Below, piece by piece: positions 36,481 through 48,282 of a stretch of 64,000 bases of DNA. Position 1 is the first letter of the stretch. Every line of letters begins with the position of its first letter. Both the position numbers and the translations under genes were made by a program. The DNA comes from Aporrectodea caliginosa (taxonomy: Eukaryota; Annelida; Clitellata; Crassiclitellata; Lumbricidae), in the NCBI GenBank assembly GCA_020284085.1, contig JACEVL010000426.1, forward strand, positions 237,501 through 301,500, read 5' to 3'. The notes beneath the pieces were generated by a model. It did not search any database. It was given only the letters and a program-made list of their open reading frames with translations, and was not told the origin of the DNA.

Positions 36481-36731
36481 CAAGAGCAGAATTTTATTAA
36501 GATAAAAAGCACAAATCAAGGAAGAACGATTTTGTTTTTACAGGTAGCCAGATTTATGTAAACGAAATTCTCAATCTGTAGTATATCGCATATTCGGGGT
36601 CTTCTAACGCAGTTCAGTTATTTAAAACTCCAGATAGGCTATTAGTAGCCATCGTACTACAAACCATTACAACAGATATCGAAATTATATTGTTTTAAAT
36701 TGTCTCCATCGTTAACATCCTTTCGAGTGGT

Positions 36732-39700
36732 TCATTCTTCTGTAAAGCGAAAGGTAGTCAAACCACTACCCTCAGTATTCTGATCATAATGAGTACGCCA
36801 AACCTCATTCCACCCGCTAACGTAATGCAAGTCGTTGAGTAAAAGGCTCTTGCCTTTATCCTGCTGCAGACAATAAGTACCCAGGAGATTAAATTCAGAA
36901 TCTAAAAGCTCCATTCCTTCGTTCGGTCCAGCTATCAGAATTCTACCATTAATATCTGCAAAACTTACTAGGCTCTCTTCACCAAATGATGACTGATATT
37001 GGCGCACGACGCTTCCACCCATGTCGATCTCCAATAGTTTTATCTGATGATTTTGGTCGTTGACGTAAGCCAATACCAAGTTTCCATTTGATCTTTGAAT
37101 TACGTTTTTAAATGTGAACGCACCGATATCTGAGGACAACATTATTTCATGTTGCAAGGAACCATTCGCATCATATATGCTTACTATATTGGGATCCTGT
37201 CCTGGCTGCACTGAAAGGATAATTAGGTTACCATTGGCGGAGACGGATATCACAGAAATGGGCAACCTGTGATATTTTATCGACAGGTTAAACTGATGTT
37301 CAACAGCTTTCGAAATGGTTAAGACTGAAAAGCAGAGGGTGTTTTTGTTGCGTAGGCCTACATACACGCAGTTTGACATGTTGCAAGCTGCTATGCACAC
37401 CATTTCTGTTTCTAGTAGCGGGACGACATCCTTGATCGCCTCGACCACATTGTTGTGGTTGTAGTAAGCATTCATAATACAGTCTCGGTTATTTTGTCTG
37501 TAGAGCAGAAATGTTTCATTCTTCAGGAGAGTCACAGCGCGAGTTCCAGACTGGATCGGAGGATATTCATACAAAAATGTCAAGCGAATCTCCTGAGCTG
37601 AAAATAGTCACTCTGCTTTATTTATTGCGGAAACGAAATGACGCGTATTATACAACAGATATTTTTAAAACGTGAAATATATTTATCAAAATACACGCAT
37701 TCATGCATTCACACGTGTAAGACTAAAGACTAGTCAGAAAATTGAATGTGCTATAGACCCTACTTCAAACACGCAATCTTGGACCTAGCCAGAAAGAAAT
37801 TTCGGAGGGGTTTAAGATTTCGGAGAGGGGGGTTCCATTGGAAATGGTCGCAAAAGTCAAGGTTTTTTGTATTTTGCATGTAAAAGCATATAAAAAATGT
37901 TTCGGAAACTAATTTTGGGGGTTTGAACCAGTAACACCCCGTAAATACGTAAGGACTTGAAACTTAGAATGAACCTGAATCGTATTAATACGCTGTATCG
38001 AACAACGCGCGGTAAAGTTAAATTTTGCACGCATAGTGCGCATATCTGCAGATTCTCATCAGTATGAAGTGTAACTTGTATTGCTCATAATGTGGGGACG
38101 TGCGACAATCTTGTGGCCATAGTTTTAATATTACCGTTCTGGATTGTCAATGCAGAGGCGGCGTTCAAATTCCCACTAGAGCATAAATTCAGTTTAAGTT
38201 TTCTGTTCATTTCTGCATATCCAGCCAATTCAGATGCATAGAGGACGCTGACCGTAAACCGTCAATTGAGAGAGTAGGCGACGATGCAGTGTGATGTCCC
38301 ATTACCTTCTAAGTTCTAAATACTGGCGACATCTAGAAGGCAATGGCTAACCAACTCATAAATATAATCTAAAAACATTATAAAGCGCCATTAAAAAGTG
38401 TTTACGTATGGGGCCAGCTTATTCATTGCTCCCTCAGGTTTACCTGAATTAGACCCAAGAGTCCTGACGCAATGGCTTGCTTTAATTCCATTCTCAGATC
38501 TTCTAATATCGTAAGCAAGAATAAAGCTTATTTAATAATGGCAATAAATCTCCACGAACTAACCAGTTCCGTCTAGAATTCTGTGAAGTTTAGTTCGGAA
38601 GGAGATGGTTGTAAGGATGATTCTCCAGTGCGAGCAGACAGTTGTTAGTCGGCTAATCACCAGATCAGCTTTTTCTTTCCACACACTTTTGGTCAGCTTC
38701 AAACCCTTGACTTCCATAGCTACGGCTTTAACGAGGATACATTCAAGTAGCTCGAACGGTAGATCCTGTAGCTACACGTTAAAGGATGTTACATATGTTA
38801 ACACACTTAACGCTCAGCATAAAATCAACAACGTGGAACAAATTGTAAGCAGAGTCGTGAACAGTACAGCATTTGCGCCACCTTCAATGTCAACTCATAT
38901 TAGGAGGTCAGGCAGAATTAAAAGTATGTGGACGTAGTCCAGAATTTACTTTTTATTTCACAGATGATTCTGGTTAGATGGCTCGTTCCCAAGTTTAAAA
39001 TGGAAGAGAGGAAGCAAGATTGAATCTACTTTGTTGATGTTATAAAGCAGCCAAATGTTTTCATTATCTTACGGCCTTTTGCAATAATTAAATCGTAATC
39101 GTAAACGTAATCTCCAAACTTCTAAAGCGCCATTAGGAAGCACGAGCGCACGGCACCAGCTTATTTTCACCGGAAAGTTCCGAACATTATTAGGTCCATC
39201 CTTGTGCTGATATTAGTCTTTGCATTCATTAGTGACTAATGTGAATGTCGGTATACAGCTTTCGCTCAGCATGGTGGAAGCCCAAAACGAAGGTTCTGAT
39301 GATGAACACATCGTATACTGAGCGTGTACGACGTTTAAGGAAACCTCGAGGGAGCCTACAGTAACAGCATCGCTAAGACGTCTGCATAGACTGAAACGCT
39401 ATAAGATTCTGTTGAAACAGGCGATAGATATGACGCATATAGACAAAAATTGTTTCCTTGAATTTCGAATTTAAATACTATTGAGTGCTAATAAGGCTAT
39501 TTGGCTAGCCGCTAGAGAAAAAGCATGGCAACTATTGAACGCTAAACCTCACTGTTCGAGCAATTCATAAAGTTTAGATCATACGAAGAATTTGGAATTA
39601 CAGTTTAATGTCATAAAGCTTACCGTTGTGTCACTCAGTAAGTCGAGTTTTGCACGTTTAGCATTGTCTTCTAGGGCTAGAAGCAGAATAAGAAAGTAAG

Positions 39701-40239
39701 TTATCTTTATTGATACAAAAGCCTGAAGTTTATAACACCAACGCATACAATAGTGAAACGTTGCACAGTGTCAGTAAAGCGAAGCAATATTACGAACAGC
39801 GTGAAACGTGTAACTTATAATAGATCTACAGTTACATTGCTCGGAAGTAACAGAATAAACTTTATATAGGTCTGCGATTAAATAGGTTTGACAGATTTGA
39901 TATTATATTTTGATCAGTCATGAGAACTAGCATCAATGCATCATCACAATTTTATATTTAGACAGTGCCATGCAAACAGCTGGTCGTCGCGTGTGCTTGC
40001 ATGGAGCCCTCAGCCCCACACTGTATGGGCTATAGCAAAAAATTCTGCGAAGGAAGCTCTGACCGGCATTATCGTATTCATCATGAAAAAGACTGATTTA
40101 GTAACTGAAACTGCAAACAATTATAGCCTAATAAACGCACTATTAAATACCTTCTTGTTGTATAACTTACAATCTGAGCCTTCATTCGTTTGCTCATCAT
40201 TAGGCCTATTGGATTCAGATGATGTTCGTTTCTTCGACA
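36732..40239 (-). CDS. F-box/beta-propeller protein, unit 6 (intact, 398 aa)
   Basis: Exons on the complement: 40239-40170, 39676-39624, 38771-38564, 37597-36732. The sum is 1197 nt, in frame. Exon 1 has the two extra codons (NRP insertion) shared with orphan unit 2. The F-box is intact (LPFELLECIL ... VCSHW), with ILDGT at the exon end. Exon 4 is open for 287 codons, with CNMSNCVYVGLRNK and LTTFRFTEE at the C-terminus. Intron 3 carries an insertion shared with unit 7. The CRE is at 40487-40494 and the polyadenylation signal at 36493-36498 (complement). Propeller differences from unit 5 are spread through all blades, so the copy is distinct and not a recent conversion. Confidence 0.8.
37765..37965. 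mobile_element. Insertion in intron 3 of unit 6 (shared with unit 7)
   Basis: It starts CCTAGCCAGAAAGAAATTTCGG and ends near TTTGAACCAGTAACACC. The same block lies at the same intron position in unit 7 (44990-45180, GGGCGTAGCCAGAAAGAAATT). Units 1, 3, 4, 5 and 8 lack it there. It marks common descent of units 6 and 7. Confidence 0.65.
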
Positions 40240-40486
40240 TAACACTACTAGAAGTAGCAGAAGAACCAATATTGCAAGAAACGCCAAACGGTTGTTCTGT
40301 AAGTATGTGCTGAGCAAATCGAAAGAGAATCGAAAGAGAATAACCAACGCAAGTGCTATTGCAAAATCACAACGATTACGACAAAAGTTAAACACTAATT
40401 CAAAAGAAAATTAATTGATTAATATATTAAAATTTAAAGAAGTTGTCGGTCTGAAATAGATAAATGGCGTCTGGAAAAATATATTG

Positions 40487-40494
40487 TGACGTCA
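40487..40494 (-). promoter_or_regulatory. CRE palindrome of unit 6
   Basis: TGACGTCA, 248 bp upstream of the ATG at 40239. The conserved CCAGACGCCAT follows towards the gene. Confidence 0.55.
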
Positions 40495-40696
40495 AACAAT
40501 GGACGTGATGTCCTTCATTTAGATTCCATTAATACCATTTAATTATACTACTATAAATATTAATTATTAAAGTTATTATTATATTATAATTTAATGGAGA
40601 TATTAGTTATTCTAATAATTGCTACTACAGTTTTTATATGTTATAAAACATGCTTTTTATGAAAAGTAATGGATACCAGCCTAGACCTAATTATTA

Positions 40697-40989
40697 GGTC
40701 TATTATAGGCAGTGTTGTATCAATTAAATTGCAAATGTGATTCAATTATAATTGCAATTACATGTTTGCAAATGTAATTGAATTACAATTACAATTACTT
40801 GATTGTGAAAGTAATTGAATTACAATTACATTTTGATTGTAATTCAATTACCAATTACTTTTAAATTATTCCTTTAAAATTGGTACATGATTTAAAGAAT
40901 TTCGATAATTTTTAATTTATTCTATTTTTAAACTAACACATCCAATGGGCCAATGACCTGTAAATTGTAATATATACATTCACTTGTAT
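40697..40989. mobile_element. Right part of the hAT MITE, inverted paralog of 8137-8989
   Basis: The terminus CAGTGTTGTATCAATT begins at 40712, followed by the same GTAATTGAATTAC palindromes. It is truncated at 40989, where a (CTA)n tract begins. It preserves the target duplication (ATTATAGG on this strand) lost in unit 2. Confidence 0.7.
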
Positions 40990-40991
40990 TA

Positions 40992-40992
<1 letters not shown>

Positions 40993-41062
<70 letters not shown>

Positions 41063-41063
41063 T
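40993..41063. repeat. (CTA)n microsatellite
   Basis: About 23 CTA units, positional homolog of the (AGT)n at 7957-8083, followed by the same TATCATTTGCCGAAAATTTCG flank in reverse. Confidence 0.95.
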
Positions 41064-42139
41064 CATTTGCCGAAAATTTCGTATTCTAAGTTTTTAGCCT
41101 AAGCGTGAAGTTAATATAATATTTTCAGAAACTTTGACTTCTGGCATGGCTGATCCTTGCTTATATCTATAAAAGCGCAGTTCAAAGCAATTGTGTTGAA
41201 GCGCTGAATAGCTACAGAAAGCCGTTGAAAATGGAATGAAGTCTTCTGTCTTCGAGAACTTGCGTTTAACAATGATCAAATTTTTTTCTAAAGCTGAAAT
41301 CTTCGTAGTTTGCTGGACGATGAGTTTCGAATGACACCTGTAGAAATCTGTGTGATGCAGTGGTTAAATTGCTCATCCAGAGATGGCGGATCGCAATTAG
41401 TGTTTCGCAAATCTAAAACCCAAGCCTATCTGAAGAATTTATACCGGACACTCGCTATTCACTATTTTGAAAACACATAAAATGTGTAAAACACTATATA
41501 CTTATGATCGATTATTGCAACCAAAATATATTTTGGTGACGGGTCACCTCCCTTGTGGCGGATCTCACAGTTTAGGTGGTGGGTCGCAAATCTGGGGATC
41601 CGGATATCAGATCCGGCTGAATTAACCACCATGTATATGGTGATGATAAGATAGGCCTATTTGCCATCTTGCACTATGCGACCTCGGCAGTTTTAGATCG
41701 GCATCAGTCTGTCAGAATTTTGATTACTGTTACATCCTACAATTCGCACCACATTACATCTCTTAAATCACTACTTTCATTTGTGTATGTAGATAGGCCT
41801 ATGTATGCGTCCGGCATTTATATGGCGACCTTTGTGTCCACCACAGAGGCGTTTAACGTGGCTATCTAAAGCTTGTAAAATAAGTTTAGTTGAAATGTTT
41901 CTTGAATCCTCTGTGTGTTTAATAGGCGTACCTGTTTTAATGGCAACCTGTTGTATAGGGAAGATACGGTGCTCAGTAGACCGTGGTGTGCCCGTATCGT
42001 CCTGCCAGACGGTCGATGATCGAAAACATTGTTTACGAGGTTTGATCAACACTGCCTGACCGTTCGCCTCATTGCCATGCACTGTGCAGCCTGAGAACGT
42101 TAAGTCTTGATGTTCACGCTTCCTAACGAAAGTATAATT
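41064..42139 (-). repeat. Intergenic modules D and C, inverted
   Basis: Inverted counterpart of 6900-7950. Module D is at 41090-41640 with GGATATCAGATCCGG, and module C at 41770-42090. Short frames here are not shared between copies. Confidence 0.6.
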
Positions 42140-42340
42140 TACTGTACGAACGGATCATTAGAGGCTTCCATTGGCGGAGACAGATATCGCAGAAATGAGC
42201 AATCTGTGATATTTTAGCCACATGTTAAACTGATGCGTAAGACTAAAAGGCAGAGACAGTTTTTGTTTCGTAGGCCTACATACACGCAATTTGACACATT
42301 GCAAACTGTTATGCACACAGTTTATGATATTATCGTGAAT
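42140..42340 (-). pseudogene. Relic of exon 4 (second)
   Basis: The minus-strand translation contains HQFNMWLKYHRLLISAISVSANGSL, a degraded form of the HQFNLSIKYHRLPIS ... VSANGSL stretch; it is preceded by the frameshifted CVYVGL blade. Positional homolog of 6689-6890. Confidence 0.65.
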
Positions 42341-43157
42341 TGTGTATAGGCTACATATCGAAAATCGCTTAAACAATACCGGAAAGTTCGGAGAAAACGA
42401 CGTTTACATAATAGCGGTGAGTTTGGATCGTTCTGTACCAGTCATGCAGGACCATATTATGCAGGATGCGCGAGGTATCAGTTGCCCACAAGAGTGCAGG
42501 GTCCTTTCACGGACGAGGCAGTGCGATGGGATGGAGAAGCGTGGCAGAGGTAAGCTGAACAAGCTGCTGTCGGGCGTGACGATCGCTCAGGGCGGTGTCC
42601 TGCCGAACATCCAGGCCGGCTGAATTCAACCATTGTGGTGATGATGGGATAATAGTATATTTGCCAACTTGCACAATGCGACCTCGGCAGTTTTAGATCG
42701 GCATCAGTCTCCTAGAGTTTTGATTACTCTTACAACCTACAATTCGCACCACATTACATCTCTTAAATCACTACTTTCATTTGTGTATGTAGGTAGGCCT
42801 ATGTAATATATGTGTCCGGCTTTTATACAGCGCCTTTTGTGTCCATAACAGAGGCGTTTAACATGGCTATCTAAAGCTTGTAAAATAAGTTTAGTTGGAA
42901 ATGTTTCCTGAGCCCTCTGTGTGTTTTAATAGGCCTACCTGTTTTAATGGCAACCTGTTGTATAGAGACCATAGTATACCGTGGTATGCCCGTATCGTCG
43001 TGCCAGAGTGCAGGAACCATCACATGCTCATGGTCGATGATCGAAAACATCGTTGACGAGGTTTGCTCAATAAAGCCTGACCGTTCGGCGCATTGCCATG
43101 CACTGTGCAGCCTGAGAACGTTAAGTCTTGATGTTCACGCTTCCTAACGAAAGCATA
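42341..43157 (-). repeat. Intergenic module A plus second C copy
   Basis: Module A is at 42345-42560. About 42600-42700 a partial module D joins a second module C copy at 42790-43060. The spacer between units 6 and 7 therefore contains two tandem rounds of relic plus modules. Confidence 0.55.
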
Positions 43158-43735
43158 ATACTGTACGAAAGGATCATTAGAGGCCTCCATTGGCGGAGAC
43201 AGATATCGCAGAAATGGGTGTCTGTGATATTTTATCCAAATGTTAAACTGATGATCTACATCTTTCGAAATGCGTAAGACTGAAAGGCGGGGTAGTTTTT
43301 GTTTCGTAGGCCCACATACACGCAGTTTGACACATTGCAAACTGTTGTGCCCACAGTTTCTGATAATTATTATCGTGAATAATATTATTGTTGTGTATAC
43401 ATATCGAATATTGCTTAACAATACCAGAAAGTTCGTAGAAAACGACATTTACGCAATAGCTGTGAGTTTTGGATCGTTCTGTACCAGTCATGCAGGACCA
43501 TATTATGCAGGATGCGCGAGGTATCAGTTGCCCACAAGAGTGCAGGGTCCTTTCACGGACGAGGCATGCAATGCGAAGGGATGAAGAAGCGTGGCAGAGG
43601 TCCGCACCTCGACAAATCCCCATCGACCTTGTGTGAATAACTAAAACGGGTAATTAAAAGAATTAATTCGAGTGAAGCACCTTTGTCCTCGGTTGCAGTT
43701 GTGGCTTATCGTCCTTTTTTGACTACATGTCCATT
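43158..43735 (-). pseudogene. Relic of exon 4 (third) with module A
   Basis: The minus-strand frame reads LSVLRISKDVDHQFN and WIKYHRHPF, close to SVLRISKAVEHQFN and KYHRLPI of intact exon 4. The rest of the propeller is missing. 43400-43700 is module A. Confidence 0.6.
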
Positions 43736-43944
43736 GTCCATAGAAGAGCAGAATTTTATTAAAATAAAAAGCACAAATCAAGGAAGAACGATTTTTAACT
43801 TACATGAAGCCAAATTTATGTAAACGAAATTCTCAATGTATAGCAAATCGCATATGTGTGGTCCTCTAACACAGTTAAGTTATTTAAAACTCCAGATATT
43901 AATAGCCATATAAATGTCCCCATCGCTAACACCTTTTCAGTGAT

Positions 43945-46900
43945 TCATTCTTCTGTAAAGCGGAAGGTAGTCAAAACACTGGTCCCAGTATTCCGATCAT
44001 AATGAACTCGCCAAATCGCATTTCTTCCGCTAACGTAATGCAAGTCGTAGAGTAAAAGGTTCTTGTCTTTATCCTGCTGCGGACTATAAGTACCCAGGAG
44101 ATTCAATTCAGAATCTAAAAGCACCATTCCTTCGTGCGGTTCACTTATCATAATTCTACCATAATTATCTGCAACATTCACAAAGCCCTCTTCACTGAAT
44201 GATGATTGATATTGGCGTACAACGTTCCCTCCAATGTCTATCTCCAATAGGTTTATTTTATGATTTTGGTCGTTGACATAAGCCAATACCAAGTTTCCAT
44301 TTGATCTTTGAATTACGTTTTTATATCTGAACGCATCAATATCTGGGGACAACATTATTTCATGTTGCAAGGAACCATTCGCATCATATATGCTTACTAC
44401 ATTGGGATCCCGTCCTGGCTGCACTGAAAGGATAATTAGGTTACCATTGGCGGAGACGGATATCACAGAAATGGGCAGCCTGTGATATTTTATCGACAGG
44501 TTAAACTGATCTTCAACAGCTTTCGAAATGCGTAAGACTGAAAAGCAGAGGGTGCTTTTGTTTTGTAGACCTACATACACGCAGTTTGACACTTTGCAAG
44601 CAGCTATGCAAACCATTTCTGTTCCTCGTAGCGGGGCGACATCGTTGATCACCTGGACCACATAGTTGTTGTTGTAGTAACCATGAAACGTAATATAGTC
44701 TCTGTTATTTTGTCTGTAGAGCAGAAACGTTCCATCCTTCAGTGTAGTCACAGCGCGAGTTCCTGACTTGATACGATGCTCTTTCACAAATTTCAAACGA
44801 ATCTCCTGGGCTGAAAACAGTACTCTGCTTTATTTATTGCGAAAAAGAAATGACGCATATTATACAACAGATATTCTTGAAACGTGAAATATATTTATCA
44901 AAATACATGCATTCATGCATTTACACGTGTAACCACTAAAGACTAGACAGGAAATTGAATATGCTATAGACCCTACTTCAAACACGCAAACATGGGCGTA
45001 GCCAGAAAGAAATTTCGGAGGGGTTTAAGATTTCGGGGTTGAGGTTCCCATTGGAAATGGTCTCAAAAGTCAAGGTTTTGTATTTTGCATGTAAAAGCAT
45101 ATTAAAAATGCTTCGGAAACTTAATTCGTGGTTTTGAACCTGTAACCCCTCGCAGATATGCCCATGCACGCAAGGACTTTAAACTTAAAGTGAACTTGAA
45201 TCGTATCTAATTACGAGTGGGAAAGTTAAATTTTGCACGCATAGTGCGCATATCTGCAGGTGTTCGTCAGTATGAGCTATAACTTGTCTAGACGACTTAG
45301 CCATGTATATTTTTCTTATGGGGACGTGCGACAATCTTGTGGCCATAGTTTTAATATTATTATTGGATTGTCAATCGAGAGGCGGAGTTCAAATTCCCAC
45401 TAGAGCAGAAATTTAGCTTAAGGTTTTTCTTCATTTCTGCATATCCAGTCAATTCAGCCACAGAGAGCACGTTGTCCGTATGTACAACGTCAGTTAGAAG
45501 AGTAGGCAACAAGTCAGTGGGCTGGCCCAGTGCCTTCTAAGTTCTAGATATTGACATCTAGAAGGCAATGGCTAGCCAACTCATAAATATAATATAACAA
45601 ATTTATAAAGCGCTACTAAAAAGTGTTTACGTATGGGACCAGCTTATTCATGGCTCCCTCAGGTTTACCTGAATTAGACCTAAGAGTCCTGACGCAATGG
45701 CCTTCATTCCATGTTCAGGTCTTATAATATCGGAAGCAAGAATAAAGCTTATTTAATATTACCAATAAAGCTCAAAGAACTAACCAGTGCCGTCTAGAAT
45801 TCTGTGAAGTTTAGTTCGGAAGAAGCTGGTTGTAAGGGTGCTGCTCCATTGCGAACAGACAGTTCTTAGTCGGCTTATCACCAGATCAGCTTTTTCTTTC
45901 CACACACTTTTGGCCAGCATCAAACCCTTCACTTCCATAGCTACGGCTTTAACGAGGATACATTCAAGTAGCTCGATCGGCAGATCTTGTAGCTACACGT
46001 GAAAGGATGTCACATATGTTAACACACTTCTTAGAAACTCTTCAGCATAAAACCATGTGGAGCAATTTTAAAAGCAGAGTCGTGAACATTACAGCAACAC
46101 ATATATTGCACACTTTCAATGTCAACTCATATTAGGAGGTCAGACAGAATTAAAACTATGTGGACGAACTGAACGTAGTCCAGAATTTACTTCTTATTTC
46201 ACAGATGAATCTGGATAGATGGCTCATACACAAGTTTGAAAGGGAAGAGAGTAAGCGAGATCGAACCTATCTATGGCGGGTTTACTTCGTTGATATTATA
46301 AAGCAGCCAAATATTTTCATTATCTTACGGCCTTTTGCAATAATTTCATCGTAATCGCAATCGTATTATCCAAACTTCTAAAGCGCCATTCGAAAGCCAA
46401 GCGCACGGCACCAGCTTATTTTCACCGGAAAGCTCCAAACATATTAGATACATCCTTGTGCTGATATTAGACTTTGCATTAATTAGCGACTAATGTGAAT
46501 GTTTGTACACAGCTTTCGTTCAGCATGCTGGAAGCCCAGAAGAAAGGTTCTCATGACGAACACAACGTGTACTGAGCCCGGTGTAATTACCACGCTTAAG
46601 GAAAACCTCGAGGGACCATGCAGTAACAGGATCGCTAAGACGTCTAGATAGACTGAAACACTATAAAATTCTGTTGAAACCGGTGAAAGATGTGACGCAT
46701 ATAGACAAAAATTGTTGCCTTGAATTTCGAATTTAAATACTGTTTAGTGCTAATAAGGCTATTTCGTTTGAGAAAAAGCATAACAACAGTTACTGTCAAA
46801 CTACACACCTCACTGTTCTACCAATTCACAAAGTTTAGATCATACGAAGAATTTGAAATTTCAGTTTAATATAATATGTCATAATTATTATATAGCTTAC

Positions 46901-47906
46901 CGTTGTGTCACTCAGTAAATCGAGTCTTGCACGTTTCGCATTGTCTTCTAGGGCTAGAAGAAGAATAAGAAAGTAGACGATGCTTATTGAGACAAAAGCC
47001 TGAACTTTATAAGAACAAGACTGGCGAAGACTAGATAAGCCCCTTGGGTTTCTTCTGTCCACGAATCGATTTTTACTACTTAGCCAATTAGACTGTTACT
47101 TATTAATGGCACTTACGAAATGAAAACTGCTAATGACTGTATTCTTACATGTACATTGTGTTCATTGTTCATGGAATCGATTCCAATAAAATTTGAATTT
47201 GAACACACGCATACAATTGTGAAACAGTGCATAGTGTCAGTAAAAACTAAGCAATATTAAGAACAGTTTGAAACGTGTAACTTAATATAGACCTATAGTT
47301 AGGCCTACATTGCTCGGAAGTAACATAATAATCTTGTTATAGGTCTGCGATGATATAATAATAATAATAATATTCTGAAACAATCCGGTTGGAAAACGCA
47401 ACCGGTTACAGTGTACAGTTATGCAATTGAAACAATTCACAAGAACACAAATGAAAGAACACATAAATCTTAACTGACGGTTTACATTTTCTTATAGCTC
47501 AAGCGAATCACCTTAATTAAATTACTCTTTACTTGTCAGCATAAATGCGTTTTGTGTCATTCTGTTAATGCAAATAAACGAATATTGATTGATAGCATGT
47601 GCATGCGTGGAATCTTTATTAACTTAGGCCTACTGAATATGCGTAAACGAAAATGTGTAAATAATTGGCTAAGAAGCTCTGACCGACATTCCTAAATTTT
47701 CATCATCAAAACGGTAAACCTGCAAAAGTAATATTTAAGACATCCTTGAACGTCTCTTCCAAATAGGCCTACAGATCTAGCCACTGAAACTGCAAGCAAT
47801 TATAAGCGCAAAATCAAAAACTGTCTTGTATAATTAACTTACAATCTGAGCCTTCATTCGTTTGCTCATCATTATTGGATTCAGCTGATGTTCGTTTCTT
47901 CGACAT
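43945..47906 (-). CDS. F-box/beta-propeller protein, unit 7 (intact, 396 aa)
   Basis: Exons on the complement: 47906-47843, 46953-46901, 45992-45785, 44810-43945. The sum is 1191 nt, in frame. The domain layout follows unit 5. Blade residues differ at many positions (CKVSNCVYVGLQNK; ISEPHEGMVLLD against IAGPNEGMELLD), so the copy is diverged but open throughout. Intron 1 holds a unit-specific insertion (about 47015-47215) ending AATAAAATTTGAATTTGA. Intron 3 carries the block shared with unit 6. The polyadenylation signal is 43755-43760 (complement). A Ty3/gypsy element sits 132 bp upstream of the ATG, between the CRE and the TATA region, so its expression may be altered. Confidence 0.8.
44985..45182. 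mobile_element. Insertion in intron 3 of unit 7 (shared with unit 6)
   Basis: ATGGGCGTAGCCAGAAAG at the start and TTTGAACCTGTAACCCC at the end. Counterpart of 37765-37965. Confidence 0.65.
47015..47215. mobile_element. Insertion in intron 1 of unit 7
   Basis: Absent from the matching intron of units 4, 5 and 6. It ends GGAATCGATTCCAATAAAATTTGAATTTGA (split here by homology), which resembles a non-LTR element 3' end with its own AATAAA. The class is not certain. A second short stretch at 47355-47470 is also unit-specific. Confidence 0.45.
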
Positions 47907-47978
47907 AGTAGTTAAACGATATTAAAATTAAAGAAGTTGTCGGTCTGAAACAGATAATGGCGTCTGTAAAATGTACTG

Positions 47979-47986
47979 TGACGTCA
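47979..47986 (-). promoter_or_regulatory. CRE palindrome of unit 7
   Basis: TGACGTCA, 73 bp upstream of the ATG at 47906. The TATA-like element that should lie a little further out is now at about 52535-52550, beyond the inserted gypsy element. Confidence 0.55.
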
Positions 47987-48037
47987 CACAATAGACATGA
48001 CGTCCTAAACTTAGAATTTATTAATACAATACAATAC

Positions 48038-48273
48038 TGTTATGTTATGTCTCTAATTAAAGCTCGTAAGGTTATGTTATTAAACACTTTTATTATTTAT
48101 CAGCTTAGTATGTTCTTTAAGTGCAAACGTGCGAGTAACTGCTGACATGTCCAAGTTCCACAATGGCCGATCCCTAGTTTCGAGGAGGACTGACGTCACA
48201 ACATAGATCATATATTAGCATGGAGATTCTAACATGACAATACATAGTCTATGCTAAAGTACAGTCCATGACA
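48038..48273 (-). repeat. 3' LTR of the Ty3/gypsy element
   Basis: 236 bp. It carries TGACGTCA at 48191-48198, the same CRE palindrome found upstream of the F-box genes. It lies 65 bp from the CRE of unit 7. Confidence 0.95.
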
Positions 48274-48282
48274 CCTTCCTTC

